From the NCBI GenBank assembly GCA_949318235.1, contig OX439131.1, positions 37,877,273 through 37,941,272 of the forward strand: a stretch of 64,000 bases of DNA, written 5' to 3'. How positions within the stretch are numbered: the first letter of the stretch is position 1; each line of letters begins with the position of its first letter. Below are positions 41,633 through 59,991 of this stretch, one piece after another. Under the pieces are notes generated by a model, which searched no databases, was not told the origin of the DNA, and saw only the letters and a list, made by a program, of their open reading frames with translations. Made by a program: the position numbers and the translations under genes. Origin of the DNA: Ecdyonurus torrentis (Eukaryota > Arthropoda > Insecta > Ephemeroptera > Heptageniidae).

Positions 41633-43041
41633 AAAGAACTTAGTTTATATAAAAAAAAAAAAAAAAAAAGTTTACAGTATACAGGCAATTTACCACCAAC
41701 ACTGATACGTATAATTTCCATAGAAAATATTTAAACATTTTCCAGCGTGATTATACAAATTACGATAGTTTTTATTTTCCATAATTTACTACTATAAGAT
41801 AATAAGGCCGCTTAATGAGCAAATAATGTATTACTGAGCATCTTTTAGATGAGAGTTTAAAACTATTATTTTTCTCTGTTACAAAAAAATAATATTAACA
41901 ATCTAATTTTTTATTTAAACCGTCTGCTACATTACAATTTTATGATCTGTTTTTTAATATAACACTTCATAATGCTACTGTGTATAAGTATAACTTGAAC
42001 CACGATTTTCTTTTTCTTAATAATAATAAATCGTTCCCTCGGAGATGATATTTTCGAACGCGATTTTTATTGAATTGACTTTTTATTTATATATTAAATG
42101 TAGCAAATTAATACGATATGTCGGTTTATAAAAATGTATTACAATAATCATAGAAAATACCTAAACTTGCCTTACAAAAATTTCCATATATAAGAGCTGC
42201 GAACTGTGGCACGATATGCACGGTTAAACATACGGAAGTAAAAGTTCCACAATAATCCTCTCAATCATCAAACACTCACCCACCCCTTCTGCTTCATATT
42301 TTGGTGTAGGTCACCTGGACATCAAGCATGAATGACAGACTGCATGATATGGACATTATAACGTTGGTATATACGTATTTGATGGTGGTCGTGCAAAAAC
42401 CCCAAAAGCCCTCAGCTTGCTCTCGCACTCAAGCAGTGACAATCAAAATCAAACAATATGCTAACAAACAAACTCTATATACATATAATGCCCGCTGTTG
42501 TATTGCCGTTAACAACTCATTTTTAGAGAAATAAGGGAAAAGAAATAAAAGAATATAACAAATTCTGCAATTATCAACCATCAAGGTAGAGTAAATACGG
42601 TTGCTAATTCTATACGTCATGCCATTAATAAAGGGTGTACTTGACCCTCCCTCTTAACACCCACAATAACCATACACGCATATATCGCAAATGATTTTAC
42701 TGCCTCTAGCTCTATAACCAATATTATATACAACGATTCTCAATGCAGTTATTTTTAGAACGTCACAGCATTCAACGTTGAACAATAGACCTTTAGTCAA
42801 TATTTAAATTATAGTTTTAATTACATTTAAAAATATGAAATCATTAAATATTGATGTATTTATTCACATAATATGCGTTGAAGTTAGCAACGAAAAATAG
42901 GGTACGATTAATTTTTGAATGGTATAAAATTTTTTTTGTCACAATAAACTATAATACATCAAAAATATTAATTACAAACAGCAAATAAAATTATTACAAA
43001 AGTTATATCAATGCCAATAACACGATGTCCAAGGTAGGGCA

Positions 43042-43072
<31 letters not shown>

Positions 43073-43456
43073 GATTAGCTTTTTTTTTTATCAATATTTC
43101 TTCACACAATACCAAACTTTATACTCTGTTTATCTGAATTGTTACGAAAGTTACCGCTATCGCTCTCTCTCTATAGATATTTATAACTTTCAGTAAAAGC
43201 ACAAAAACTATTTATATCTAAAAATAAATTTTAAGTATAAAAAATTGTAACTAATAATAAATTGTTCATTTATTTATAGAAGTTTAGTATCAACCTTTCA
43301 GTTAATTTAGCGGAAATATTATAATTCAAAAATCAGTTTAGTAAAATTATGCGGTATACACAACATTTAAAATGACTGCTGCCATGCATAAAATATGTAG
43401 TAACGAAAAAAAAAAAAAAAAAAAAAAAATTATGAAGAAGTAATTTGCCGACTTAC
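38111..43456. other. AT-rich gene desert, possible intron
   Basis: It holds (TTA)n at about 38766-38791, (TA)n at 40087-40126 and 41287-41314, (GA)n at about 41577-41629, several A-runs and a CRE palindrome at 40264-40271. A GTGAGTG donor-like site on the minus strand near 42286 has only a weak acceptor 35 bases upstream. Confidence 0.6.
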
Positions 43457-43507
43457 CTCATTAGAATGAATGTCCAAGCTGCTAATACTTTTGACATGGC
43501 GTTAGAT
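43457..43507 (-). ncRNA. Splice-flanked mini-exon C, with a possible start codon
   Basis: On the minus strand an acceptor (GATATATGTTTCAG) precedes 51 bases and a consensus donor GTAAGT. The segment contains an ATG in good context (GCCATGT, first base 43497) opening Met-Ser-Lys-Val-Leu-Ala-Ala-Trp-Thr-Phe-Ile-Leu-Met, which resembles the start of a signal peptide. The other two frames are closed. Joined to mini-exon D the frame ends after Arg-Trp-Asp-Leu-Ala-Cys. It could be a coding first exon whose partner I have not found, or part of a non-coding RNA. Confidence 0.5.
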
Positions 43508-46480
<2,973 letters not shown>

Positions 46481-47700
46481 GTACTACATATAAACAGCGT
46501 GCACCATAATGATGACCAGGACCAGACAGACCAGCCATGCCACCTTGATGACCTCTCTCTTTCTATCTCTCTCTAATGCGTAAAGCCGCGCCTCTCTCTG
46601 TCTCTCTCTCTCTCTCTATCTCGTTTTTACCCCTGAGGCACGAGCGAGCAGCATCGCGAGTATACGTCACATCAAACTTTGCGTGAGATCATCACAGAAC
46701 CACAGCGCACACTATATAATAATATTCTTTTGCTATTTAATAAAACGTTCTCTCTACTGTATAATATGCATGATTTGATTTCAACACGCTATATTATACT
46801 ATCAAAATCTTAATATATAAGCAGTTTTAAAATATATAACTTTTATAAGCAAATTTTTATGCTGCGTTCATTATTATAGTGATGATAAGTAATAAAACAA
46901 TAATGATGTAAATTTAATGCATAATTAATTAAATGCTTATAAGAAAAAGGGGCTATTCAGATTTTTTTTAATGCATAAAATTTCGACTTAATTTTTAAAA
47001 CTATATAATGAGTTTGTGTTGGCGTATGCATTAAAAAAAAAAATATTTGATGATTACATTAAAATATGTGCTAAAAACAAAATATGTCCAACTTGAAGAT
47101 AATAATTTACTTTACTGAGCATCAATTTATTGTTCACTTGAATTCACTTTCGTGATATTCAGTCGACTGTAACAAGGAGACATTATTTGTAAGATAATTT
47201 TTCGCCACAAAACTTAATATAATTTATATCTTTACATGTGACTGTAAAATTATATCGATAGGTATAGGTTATATTTTACTGATGAATGTTCTAATAACAT
47301 AATTAAAAAAAAAAAAAAAAAAAAAAAGTATATGTATAGAATAATTAATGAATTATAATTAATAATGCAATTCATTAATGTTTATAATACAACAATATTA
47401 TCTTATTATCGTTATACAGAGTGTATAATCTACAAGCTATACAAAAGAAAATGACTCAACAAAGCCGCTCGCTATATCCTTTGTTATGTGAAAAGGTGCG
47501 TGAGTTTATAATAATGAGATCTTGAATTACAAACTCCCCTCTCGCTGATCATGGTGTAGACCGCGAGACATTTGCTAGACTGGCGGTTAAAAAAAAAAAA
47601 AATGTGCGAGATCTGCCGCGGCGATGATGATGATGCACTCACTGACTTTGCACTTGGCTGAACATCGCGGTCCATTGCCAAACAATTTGATACACTTTAC
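46481..47700. other. GC-rich islands 14 and 15 within AT-rich DNA
   Basis: Weak GC-rich patches at about 46490-46690, with interrupted (CT)n, and at about 47450-47670. An A-run lies at about 47304-47327. The minus-strand frame 47484-47681 is Ser-rich without family resemblance. Confidence 0.4.
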
Positions 47701-50700
47701 AACAAGCCACGCGTATAAGTACCAATCAAAATATTAAATATCATCGATTATTTTACAAAATATTTATATCAAGTTACAATGCACTTTGATCTTCCAATAA
47801 AATCATATTATATAATTATGCTCATATAAGTTTATTACCTCATGGATATGTTATTATAATACATTATCATATCAGAGTTAAAAAAAAAAAAAAAAAAAAA
47901 AAAGTACGATCATATAGTGTGGAATGAGAATGATCTCTATTATTCACTCTAAGGCGTAGAGTACGAATGATACTCTACGGACACAAAATGAAAAATGTTA
48001 ATGAAATTTAAAATTAGCTGTGCAATTTTGGTCTGCTTCATTGCTAATACAGCAATGCAGAAGATCAACTAATTAAAAGAGAGAGAGGAAAAAAGTATCG
48101 ATCGCTGGTGAATGGTAAATTTTGTATAATATACTTTTGATCCACTTATACCGTCAAAAGACCAGTTTTGAACGTTTGTGTGACGCACATCATCATAGTC
48201 ACAAATGAGGTCTTATTCTTATATAATATTATGTATTGCGTATGTATTAAAAACTACCTAGCTTCCACCAAAAAAAAAAAAAAAAAAAAAAAAAAAACTT
48301 TCATATAAACTTGTTAAATTACTTACATATCCAAACTTTCTCTCTTAAATATATATCTATGAAAAAAAAAAAAAAAAAAAGTTTTTAGTTAGAAATTATA
48401 AAATTCTAAACGTACAATTAATTTCTGTAAAAGTGCACGCTTCTTTGAGACGAGAGAGTACTCAAGTCAGCATAATATTAATTATAATGTAGTAATATAA
48501 TATAATTACTGCGTAGCCTTGCAGTTTTAAAGTATAGAAAAATGATAATCCATTACATGTAATCAACAAATTACAAGGCAATAAAACATGAATATTATTG
48601 TATATTAGTCAAAATCTATTCATTTTTTTTCCGCATTCACATATAATATGATTGACTTCTTTGAAATATTACGTCGTATGCATTAAAAAAAATAATAATA
48701 ATAAAAAATGAAAACGAGGGGAATAGTAGAAGGTTTAGGCCACATGGGTTTTTATTGTGAGCTCGCGATGCCTTAAGGCCCCAGTAAATTGCAGTAGCGT
48801 CATGATCTCAAAGAATCATATCATCAGCTTAAACCACTTTTTGTTTTTGTTACGTCAAGTAAGCATTTCCTTGCAAGAACATCGACTGTAGATGTTAAAC
48901 TGCAGTTTTCCTTATTGGCAATAAATTCTTCCTTTTCCTTAAAATAATAATAAAATAATTATACATATAAAAAAGCATTTTATTATGTTTTAATGCGATT
49001 TGATATTATAAATAATTTATAGGAAAATAATAATGATTAAAAAAATCAATCATAAATTCTTTTCTCAACCTACTTTTTTCATTGATACTAAAAACAAGAA
49101 AAGAAGAAAAATTTATTCATTTTTTCCACAAAAAAAAAAAAAGAAAAAAAAAGCAACATTGGTTTTGGTAACGCAACACTGACTGCTTTGAAGATTATGA
49201 GAGAAAAATACTTTTAAAGGCTGATGGTAACGGGTGAACTTGACATTCAAAATGTGCATATAGTAAACTATCAGCATAATTTATCTTTTCTTTTGTTTCG
49301 CAGTGGTGATTTTGCTGGGAGTGTATTAAATTGACGAACCTATCTTTATAATTTGCTATAATTAATGTTACATAGTAGTTTTTTAATGTACAGACATGAC
49401 CATAATATTGTTCTGCATAATATGTTTACCATTATATTTTTACTTTATGTATTTAAACAGGAGCCTTTGGTGTTCATAAAAAGCTGCTGCATATAAAATG
49501 TAAAACTATAATAACAAAAATTACACTGATTATAAAAAATAATAATAATATCAAAAAGTCACAAAAACACTAAAAAATTATATGTATAATCTGTCACTGG
49601 ATATGAAATTTTAATTGTGTTTATACTGAAAAAGAAAAAGGTGGAGGGGAACCTTTTTATTTATTTATTTATTTTTTGTATAAGAGCTTTATAGTGAGCG
49701 AGCGGAAAAAAGTGGCATTGAAATTGACATCAACATTTCCGGATTCGTTATACGTATAATATTACAGTAAAACGTGGTATAAACTGTAAAATCCTGTAAC
49801 ATATACGAAAACATAAAATGTTAAATACACTTTGATACACCAGATATTACAACAGACTCGTGGCATGCCTAAAATTTAATTATATATACAAATTTTACAT
49901 GCTTGAAACACTTAACAGAATTAACCAACAACAATGAGACAATTAATTTACAAAATAATTGGCGTTATTTTTCAATATTTCATACGGCTTGACCACAGAG
50001 TAATAATTATTTATATAGTTTGACTTAGATAATATGTTGTATTATTAAAATACTATTCAACCGAATACATGTTTTATTTATGCTATAAATTATATTTATG
50101 TCATATACGCCAGTGTATAATATTTAAAATAATAATAAAGTAATCTATAAGACGTGGTATGGAAAATTGTAAAACAATCCACAACTTGATAATAATTCAA
50201 TGCATTTCAATTTAAACAAACATTGTTTCTATACTATTTTTCTGTCCTTCAAGAAATGATCAGCCAAATGAAACCATAAATTGCTAAACTTACAGTACTA
50301 TAGTGTCATTGTAATGCATACATGTATTTTTTTTAAATTTTTTTTCTTTTTTTTTTTTAGGGTATTGTGTATTTTTTATCATTATATCCATAAATGATGT
50401 TTTTGATGAAAATCAAAATTATGAAACTTAAATTATAATCGTACATTTTATTATTATAATGTTTTATCCCCCCTCCCCTCCCATTATTTTATTACAATTA
50501 CATTTACACAGGAATGAATGTGGCTTTTAGCAGGCCAAGCGAACATTATACGATACAAAAGGCATGGATGAAATCGCCGCTTCTTCGCTCGGGTAGGTTT
50601 AGCAAGCTTCACTTCAATACATATTGTTCATATACCTTTGGCTTATAGATTTTATTCCTACGCCACGTTATTTTACCATGCAATAGACAAATATATATAT

Positions 50701-50731
50701 ATATTCAAGTCCAAATAATGAAATTTTAGGC

Positions 50732-50762
<31 letters not shown>

Positions 50763-50830
50763 CATACACCTGTCTTTTTGGAAAAATCGCTCTTGCTTGT
50801 CCTCCTTCTTCCAGATTCTCTCTCCCTCGC

Positions 50831-50896
<66 letters not shown>

Positions 50897-51291
50897 TTTC
50901 GACTTTGACTAGCATGTGGGAAGAGAAATAAGACAGCTAAGATAAAGAGTAATCTAGTAAGGGAATAAAAGTAGATGCCAAGCAATTTTGTTAATGGAAA
51001 TTGTATGAATTCTGCAAACTATTGCAATAAAATATTTAATTTAGTTTTTTTTATGCGAATAAAAAAAAAAAAAAAAAAAAAATTTGGCGCTAATTTCAAA
51101 GTAATGCTTGTCTTCAAAAATAACAAAATAAATAAAAACAAACAAAAACTTGAATTTTTTTACGAGAGATAATAAAAACAAGCACTACTAGTCATTAAAG
51201 TTCATAAAATTATTTTCCAACAAATAAAACTTAAAAATTGATATTTATAATTTGATAATCCACAGAAATATTGTATTGGTATAATAATATA

Positions 51292-51346
<55 letters not shown>

Positions 51347-51772
51347 CACACACATATATTATTAGAATTTTAAAATTCAAATACATAAAACCACAAACAT
51401 AATTTATACTAAAAACTTTTATTTATTGATTATTTTTATTTATATGTATATAATCATAAAATCTAAGATAAAATGAAGATACTTTTTTCACAAAATAAAC
51501 AAGAAGATTAAAGTCTTATGGCTCCCTTAAAATTAACACTTGATAAGAAATAAATTTAAATTATTGCTCAATACCAGTTCTTCCTTTTAAAGTAGGCAAT
51601 TGCCATACTATGTATAATTAATAATATTTGTATTTGTATGTATACAGTATTCAGAATTAAAAATCTTCATAGTTTAGTCGTTTTAGTTTACAATTATTGT
51701 CTGTATAGTCTTTGATCAATTTTAATAGCTCCAATGATAATTTAATTATTCATTAAAAGCGCTAGCATTATA
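47701..51772. other. AT-rich gene desert with microsatellites
   Basis: It holds A-runs near 47880-47903, 48269-48297, 48361-48380, 50731-50756 and 51060-51081, (CT)n at about 50830-50892 and (TA)n at 51296-51341. No exon is supported. Confidence 0.65.
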
Positions 51773-52064
51773 GAGGTGTATACATTCAAGTTAAAGTCGA
51801 CACTATATTGGATGACTCAATACCATAGGACGGTATAGGAAAATTACACACTTTGCCAGTTTAAAATTACTAAGCAATATTTTTTAGAGCAATGATTATT
51901 AGTTGGATAAGTATCCCGATTATGTGGAAAATATAATAACAAAAAATTAATCGATTTCCCAAAGAAAATAAATTAAAACGAAGTTTGTCCTATGCTAAGC
52001 AATGCTATTCATTGATCTAGTATGGCGTCAAAGCGCATTCAGTATGAAGTCATGCGGATACACA
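51773..52064. mobile_element. TA-type MITE, copy 2 (diverged)
   Basis: It aligns along its length with 31433-31734, sharing GTTAAAGTCG, TTTGCCAGTTTAAA, CGATTTCCCAAAGAAAA and AACGAAGTTTGTCCTATGCT. Its termini (GAGGTGTATAC and GGATACAC) are more decayed than in copy 1, so it is an older or faster-changing copy. Confidence 0.8.
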
Positions 52065-53130
52065 TTTACACTTGAAAGCAATTAAAATGTAAGCTATAAT
52101 GGGTTTAGCTTCATTTTGAATATTTTGGTTAGTTATGTGACATGAACACCAATAAATAATTGTTCGCAATACATAAAAAATAAATACTGTAAAAGTATTT
52201 ACCATAGTTAATATTTTATAATATAGAACCATTCTCCATAGCATTATACTTTAATTTAAATCATGTAAAAGTGTAGCGTTTTTATAAACGTTCACAATAT
52301 TTGTCAAATCACACTCACTTCTTTATCACATTATATGCTTTCCACTTCCTGTGGTACACGATTACTATTATAATACTGTACTTATTAAAAATTGCTCTCC
52401 TTAAACAAAGAGACTGGTTTAGCTGGGTAGAGATAGAGTCCCATAAATGTAAATTACACATTATATAACTTGTACAGTCTTTTTATTTAAAAAAATTATT
52501 TCTATTGGTTTATGGCCATAAAATGCAATCAGATGAAGATTTCAGTTGACACAAAACTATTAAAATAAAAGTTATTTCCATATATGCCAATAGAAATAAA
52601 TTATTTAATAAAAAGACTGTATACAGAGCAATAGTTGCACTATATGCAATAACTAATAAGTATGTATAATTACTTATAAACTTTAATTTGGGATGTTAAC
52701 TTTGCAATCAATTTTATTCTACATTAAACATTAAATGTGTGTGTGTGTGTGAAGGTGACTTAATAAAATATAATTCTACGTCTTTTTTTGTTATAATAAA
52801 AGTAGTTGTTCTGTCCTATTCGAATGGACAAAAAAATTAAAGCAATTACAGTAATATTTAATTTTGTGTTCTACAATGCACACTTAATATCCCCCCCCCC
52901 CCCCAACAATAATAAATACATCTTTGTTGATGGGTGCTGGGGTGATATCGCCTTTTCTGCTTTTATTCCCAATAGTACATTGGCACACCGTTAAAAAAAT
53001 TCCAAATTATAATACAAAAATAATTATTTGAATAAAACTGAAGAGTTAGATCTAAAGTAAGAACTTTATGGAAATTGAATTAATTGAATTATTAATATTA
53101 CATATAATTACAATAGTTCAAAACACTCAC
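52065..53130. other. AT-rich gene-free stretch, possible intron
   Basis: It holds a C-run of 14 at 52891-52904 and a (TG)n near 52737-52751. Nothing else is seen. Confidence 0.65.
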
Positions 53131-53197
53131 CAGCGTGGTTTTATGATCAGCACCACATTTGATGTACTGTGAGGTGGAAATGCAGGAGAGAAAAAGT
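53131..53197 (-). ncRNA. Splice-flanked mini-exon B
   Basis: On the minus strand a strong acceptor (TTTTATTTTATTTTCAG) precedes 67 bases and a consensus donor GTGAGTG. Two phases are open. Spliced to exon A from its ATG, the peptide continues Arg-Leu-Phe-Leu-Ser-Cys and ends Lys-Thr-Thr-Leu at a codon boundary. The next mini-exon then supplies Ile and a stop, so the joint frame is only 33 codons. Confidence 0.6.
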
Positions 53198-54117
53198 CTG
53201 AAAATAAAATAAAAAAATATTATTATTATTATTTTTTTGCATAAATAACAATTATAACAGATCAGTTCCATACTTTTATCATAGATTAATTATAATACAT
53301 TTTTTTCAATAATTTATATAATTTTTGGTGCACATTAATTTGAGCCGCGCACTCAAAATACACCTGTTCAAAACATTTATAACATATTATACTACTGCTA
53401 GAGTATTATATAATGTAAAGACGTTATATATTAGAAATAATAATTTGCTATAATACTAATATTATTGGATTCTGGCCGACTATTATGATAGAGCACATTG
53501 TTTACTTGGCTATCACATCTATAGGAGCAAGGTTTAGAGAGAACGACCTTGGGAAATATTATGCTCATCAGCACACATCACTGGTGTTATGGCCTCTTTT
53601 GTCACCGCGATTAATTTATTACAAGCAAACTCAGATATTGATACATAAAATAATTTATAATAAGCATGGCATGTAATTTGAAATTACCCTTTGGAAAATA
53701 AGACATAACTATAACGTTGGGCAAGGTAATTAATATTATACATACATGATGTATAAACGGTACACATACATATGGACTAAAATTAAAAGAGGGGGGAAAT
53801 ATTATGTAAATAAAAATAGGATTCAATTAAAATTTCAAGTTATTCAGTATCTAATAACAAAATACATGATAAAATATAATCAATAGATAAATGCAATTTA
53901 ACATTTTAATCCCAGAACCGCATGACATTGGCTAGAGTGTTGATATTTTGGTCATGAATAAATGCGAATTTCTTTTGCAGCATCTTCAGTATCACTATTT
54001 ACAATAATATTTTGCAAAGCTCTCTCCATGAAATAAATAAATTATAACACATAATGATAAACAAATACTTCATGAATAGCCATTTGTACTCCAAAATCAG
54101 CTAACATGCCAAATTAC
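53198..54117. other. Intron-like AT-rich DNA between mini-exons B and A
   Basis: No independent feature is seen. The interval is bounded by GTAATT (54117 downwards) and TTTTCAG (ending 53198) on the minus strand. Confidence 0.5.
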
Positions 54118-54240
54118 CTGTTAATTAAGACGATTTTTGCCACCATACGACACTTCACCACTTGCTCACTTCTCCTCGTACTTGTGTTGCTTGCACTTCC
54201 TCTGACGTCATTGGAGCTAACGCTGCGCGCGCCAAACAAT
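54118..54240 (-). ncRNA. Candidate first exon A with CRE-containing promoter
   Basis: A GC-rich block, with GCGCGCGC and a TGACGTCA palindrome at 54203-54210, ends at a CAG donor followed by GTAATTTGG. A CCAAT box equivalent lies just upstream on the minus strand (about 54252-54259 carries CCAATAAA on the plus strand, so the orientation is uncertain). An ATG at 54146 opens nine codons (Met-Val-Ala-Lys-Ile-Val-Leu-Ile-Asn) up to the donor. An earlier ATG gives a closed 18-codon upstream frame. The 5' boundary is a guess from composition. It looks like the promoter-proximal exon of the transcript containing mini-exons B, C and D. Confidence 0.5.
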
Positions 54241-55212
54241 GGAGATTTTTTAAACCAATAAAATCCAAACCATTAAAATAATACTTGCAGTAATTGAGAT
54301 ATTAATTTTAAATCCTTATATATTCATTCTTTAAGTGTTAATATTGTATTAAGGCACTCAGTTTTGCACCAAAACGTAAGTTAATGAAAGAGGCCATCAT
54401 GATGTCATTAATTCTAACTTCTGACATCACAGTCAACGCGCATATATAAGCTATAGAAAACTGTCGTGTGACCTTGTATAAGACATCAGTATTTACATAA
54501 AATAAAATCAATGGCTATGTAATGTAGTTTTTTCAAAACATGATCATATGTCATTACTATCGAAAAATCATAAGCATATTTAATGGCTGCACTGAAGTAG
54601 TCCGTACAAATAGTGACTACATTTTTTGTTGTGCGATATTGTGATTGTATTTCAGTACAGTTTTCGATCAAACCGCAATTTCTTTAGCGAGGCTCCATCT
54701 AATGCAAAACTACACAACTACGTGTAGGCGGTGTAGGACAGTGTCTTGTTGGAACGACCGATCAGAGCGACACTTACTTAGGTAGCTTCTAATTATTAAA
54801 CAAGCCTGAACTCTCTGCTTAAAATTCATTTTATACAATAAAATTACCCAAGATCTTTTTATAATAACTATCTGTCAAGATTTTTCTTTTCAAAGTAATC
54901 GATTTATGGAATGGAACTTAATTTACTACACATCTAAACGAATCTTACTAATTTTATAAAATCAGATCCCCAGATTTGATTTTTTTTAAAAATATACCTT
55001 TTCTTTTTAATATTAAAATTACTTTTAATTTCAATTATTAGGTTTTATAATTAATTTCAGTTATAAAGAGTCTACTAAAGTTGTCATATTTCAATGCCAA
55101 GATATTATAACTTTTATAATGCATAAATATAAATAATGTCTTACACAACAGAATAAAGGGCACAGTAAAAATAAATAAATAACAATAAAAACAATTTAAT
55201 TATTAGATTATA
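54241..55212. other. Intergenic stretch between two minus-strand units
   Basis: AT-rich with no gene seen. It separates the polyubiquitin 3' end from candidate exon A. Confidence 0.6.
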
Positions 55213-55218
55213 TTTATT
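55213..55218 (-). terminator. Polyadenylation signal AATAAA of the polyubiquitin gene
   Basis: The plus strand reads TTTATT here, which is AATAAA on the minus strand, about 220 bases after the stop codon. It is the first canonical hexamer found downstream in that orientation. Confidence 0.5.
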
Positions 55219-55437
55219 TTAAGATGTTTTTTTTTTAATTATTCCTAAATAAAAAATAGCAATACCATTGATGAATGCTATAAAACTAGTCAAGGTGTTA
55301 TCACAGAAAATTGAGATATTGGTAAGATTTTTAACATAAAGATTGATTTTAGTCAAATGCAAAATTATACTGTTTTGAACATAAGTGCAAAATAAAGCTG
55401 GATAGTGTAATATAAAATACATTTTACATTATTTCTA

Positions 55438-59685
<4,248 letters not shown>

Positions 59686-59760
59686 CTCAGTAAATATTAA
59701 CGATTGGAATATAAAAGTCTCAGTTGCTCTCTTTAGAAATTCACACAACTATCTGCTTTG
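59686..59760 (-). other. Untranslated exon 1 of the polyubiquitin gene
   Basis: The 3' boundary is a perfect donor at 59686. The 5' boundary (about 59760) is inferred from the TATA-like box about 25 bases upstream. There is no ATG in the exon before the donor. Confidence 0.6.
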
Positions 59761-59777
59761 AAAAATGACAGCGAAAT

Positions 59778-59892
59778 GACTTTTATTGTACAAGCTCAGC
59801 TCAAAATGTCGATTGTTGCGCAGCAGTTTCGAATTTACCGATCTGCGCAGCATTTAGATTAATTTAATTAGTTGTAAATTTCTGATTGGTTC
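59778..59892 (-). promoter_or_regulatory. Polyubiquitin core promoter
   Basis: On the minus strand ACAATAAAAGTC (59789-59778) is a TATA-like box. A CCAAT box (plus-strand ATTGG) sits at about 59885-59889. Two TGCGCAGCA-type words lie between them. The arrangement leads into exon 1 with the clear donor at 59686. Confidence 0.5.
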
Positions 59893-59922
59893 TTTTCGAT
59901 CACTAGAGTGGTAGGCGGTAAT

Positions 59923-59972
59923 ATGGACGTAGACTCAAATTGTGGCAAGACGGAGAACTCGATGAAGAGAAG
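59923..59972 (+). CDS. Possible first coding exon of a divergent gene
   Basis: An ATG at 59923 opens a hydrophilic peptide beginning Met-Asp-Val-Asp-Ser-Asn-Cys-Gly-Lys, with GC-balanced codons, up to a donor-like AAG/GTCAGT at 59972/59973. Without splicing it would end at TAA near 59991. It lies about 160 bases upstream of the ubiquitin start on the opposite strand, as expected for a bidirectional promoter. A splice to 63763 (after CCTCGTAG) would be in frame with the EcKinase exon, but that acceptor is weak, so the link is only an idea. No family can be recognised from 16 residues. Confidence 0.3.
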
Positions 59973-59991
59973 GTCAGTGCTCGAGTATTAA

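Noticed and set aside
53131..54146. Secreted peptide encoded by exons A and B
   Set aside because: The joined frame starts with a hydrophobic stretch but stops one codon into exon C and has no visible processing sites. It is kept as a possible micropeptide only within the mini-exon finding.
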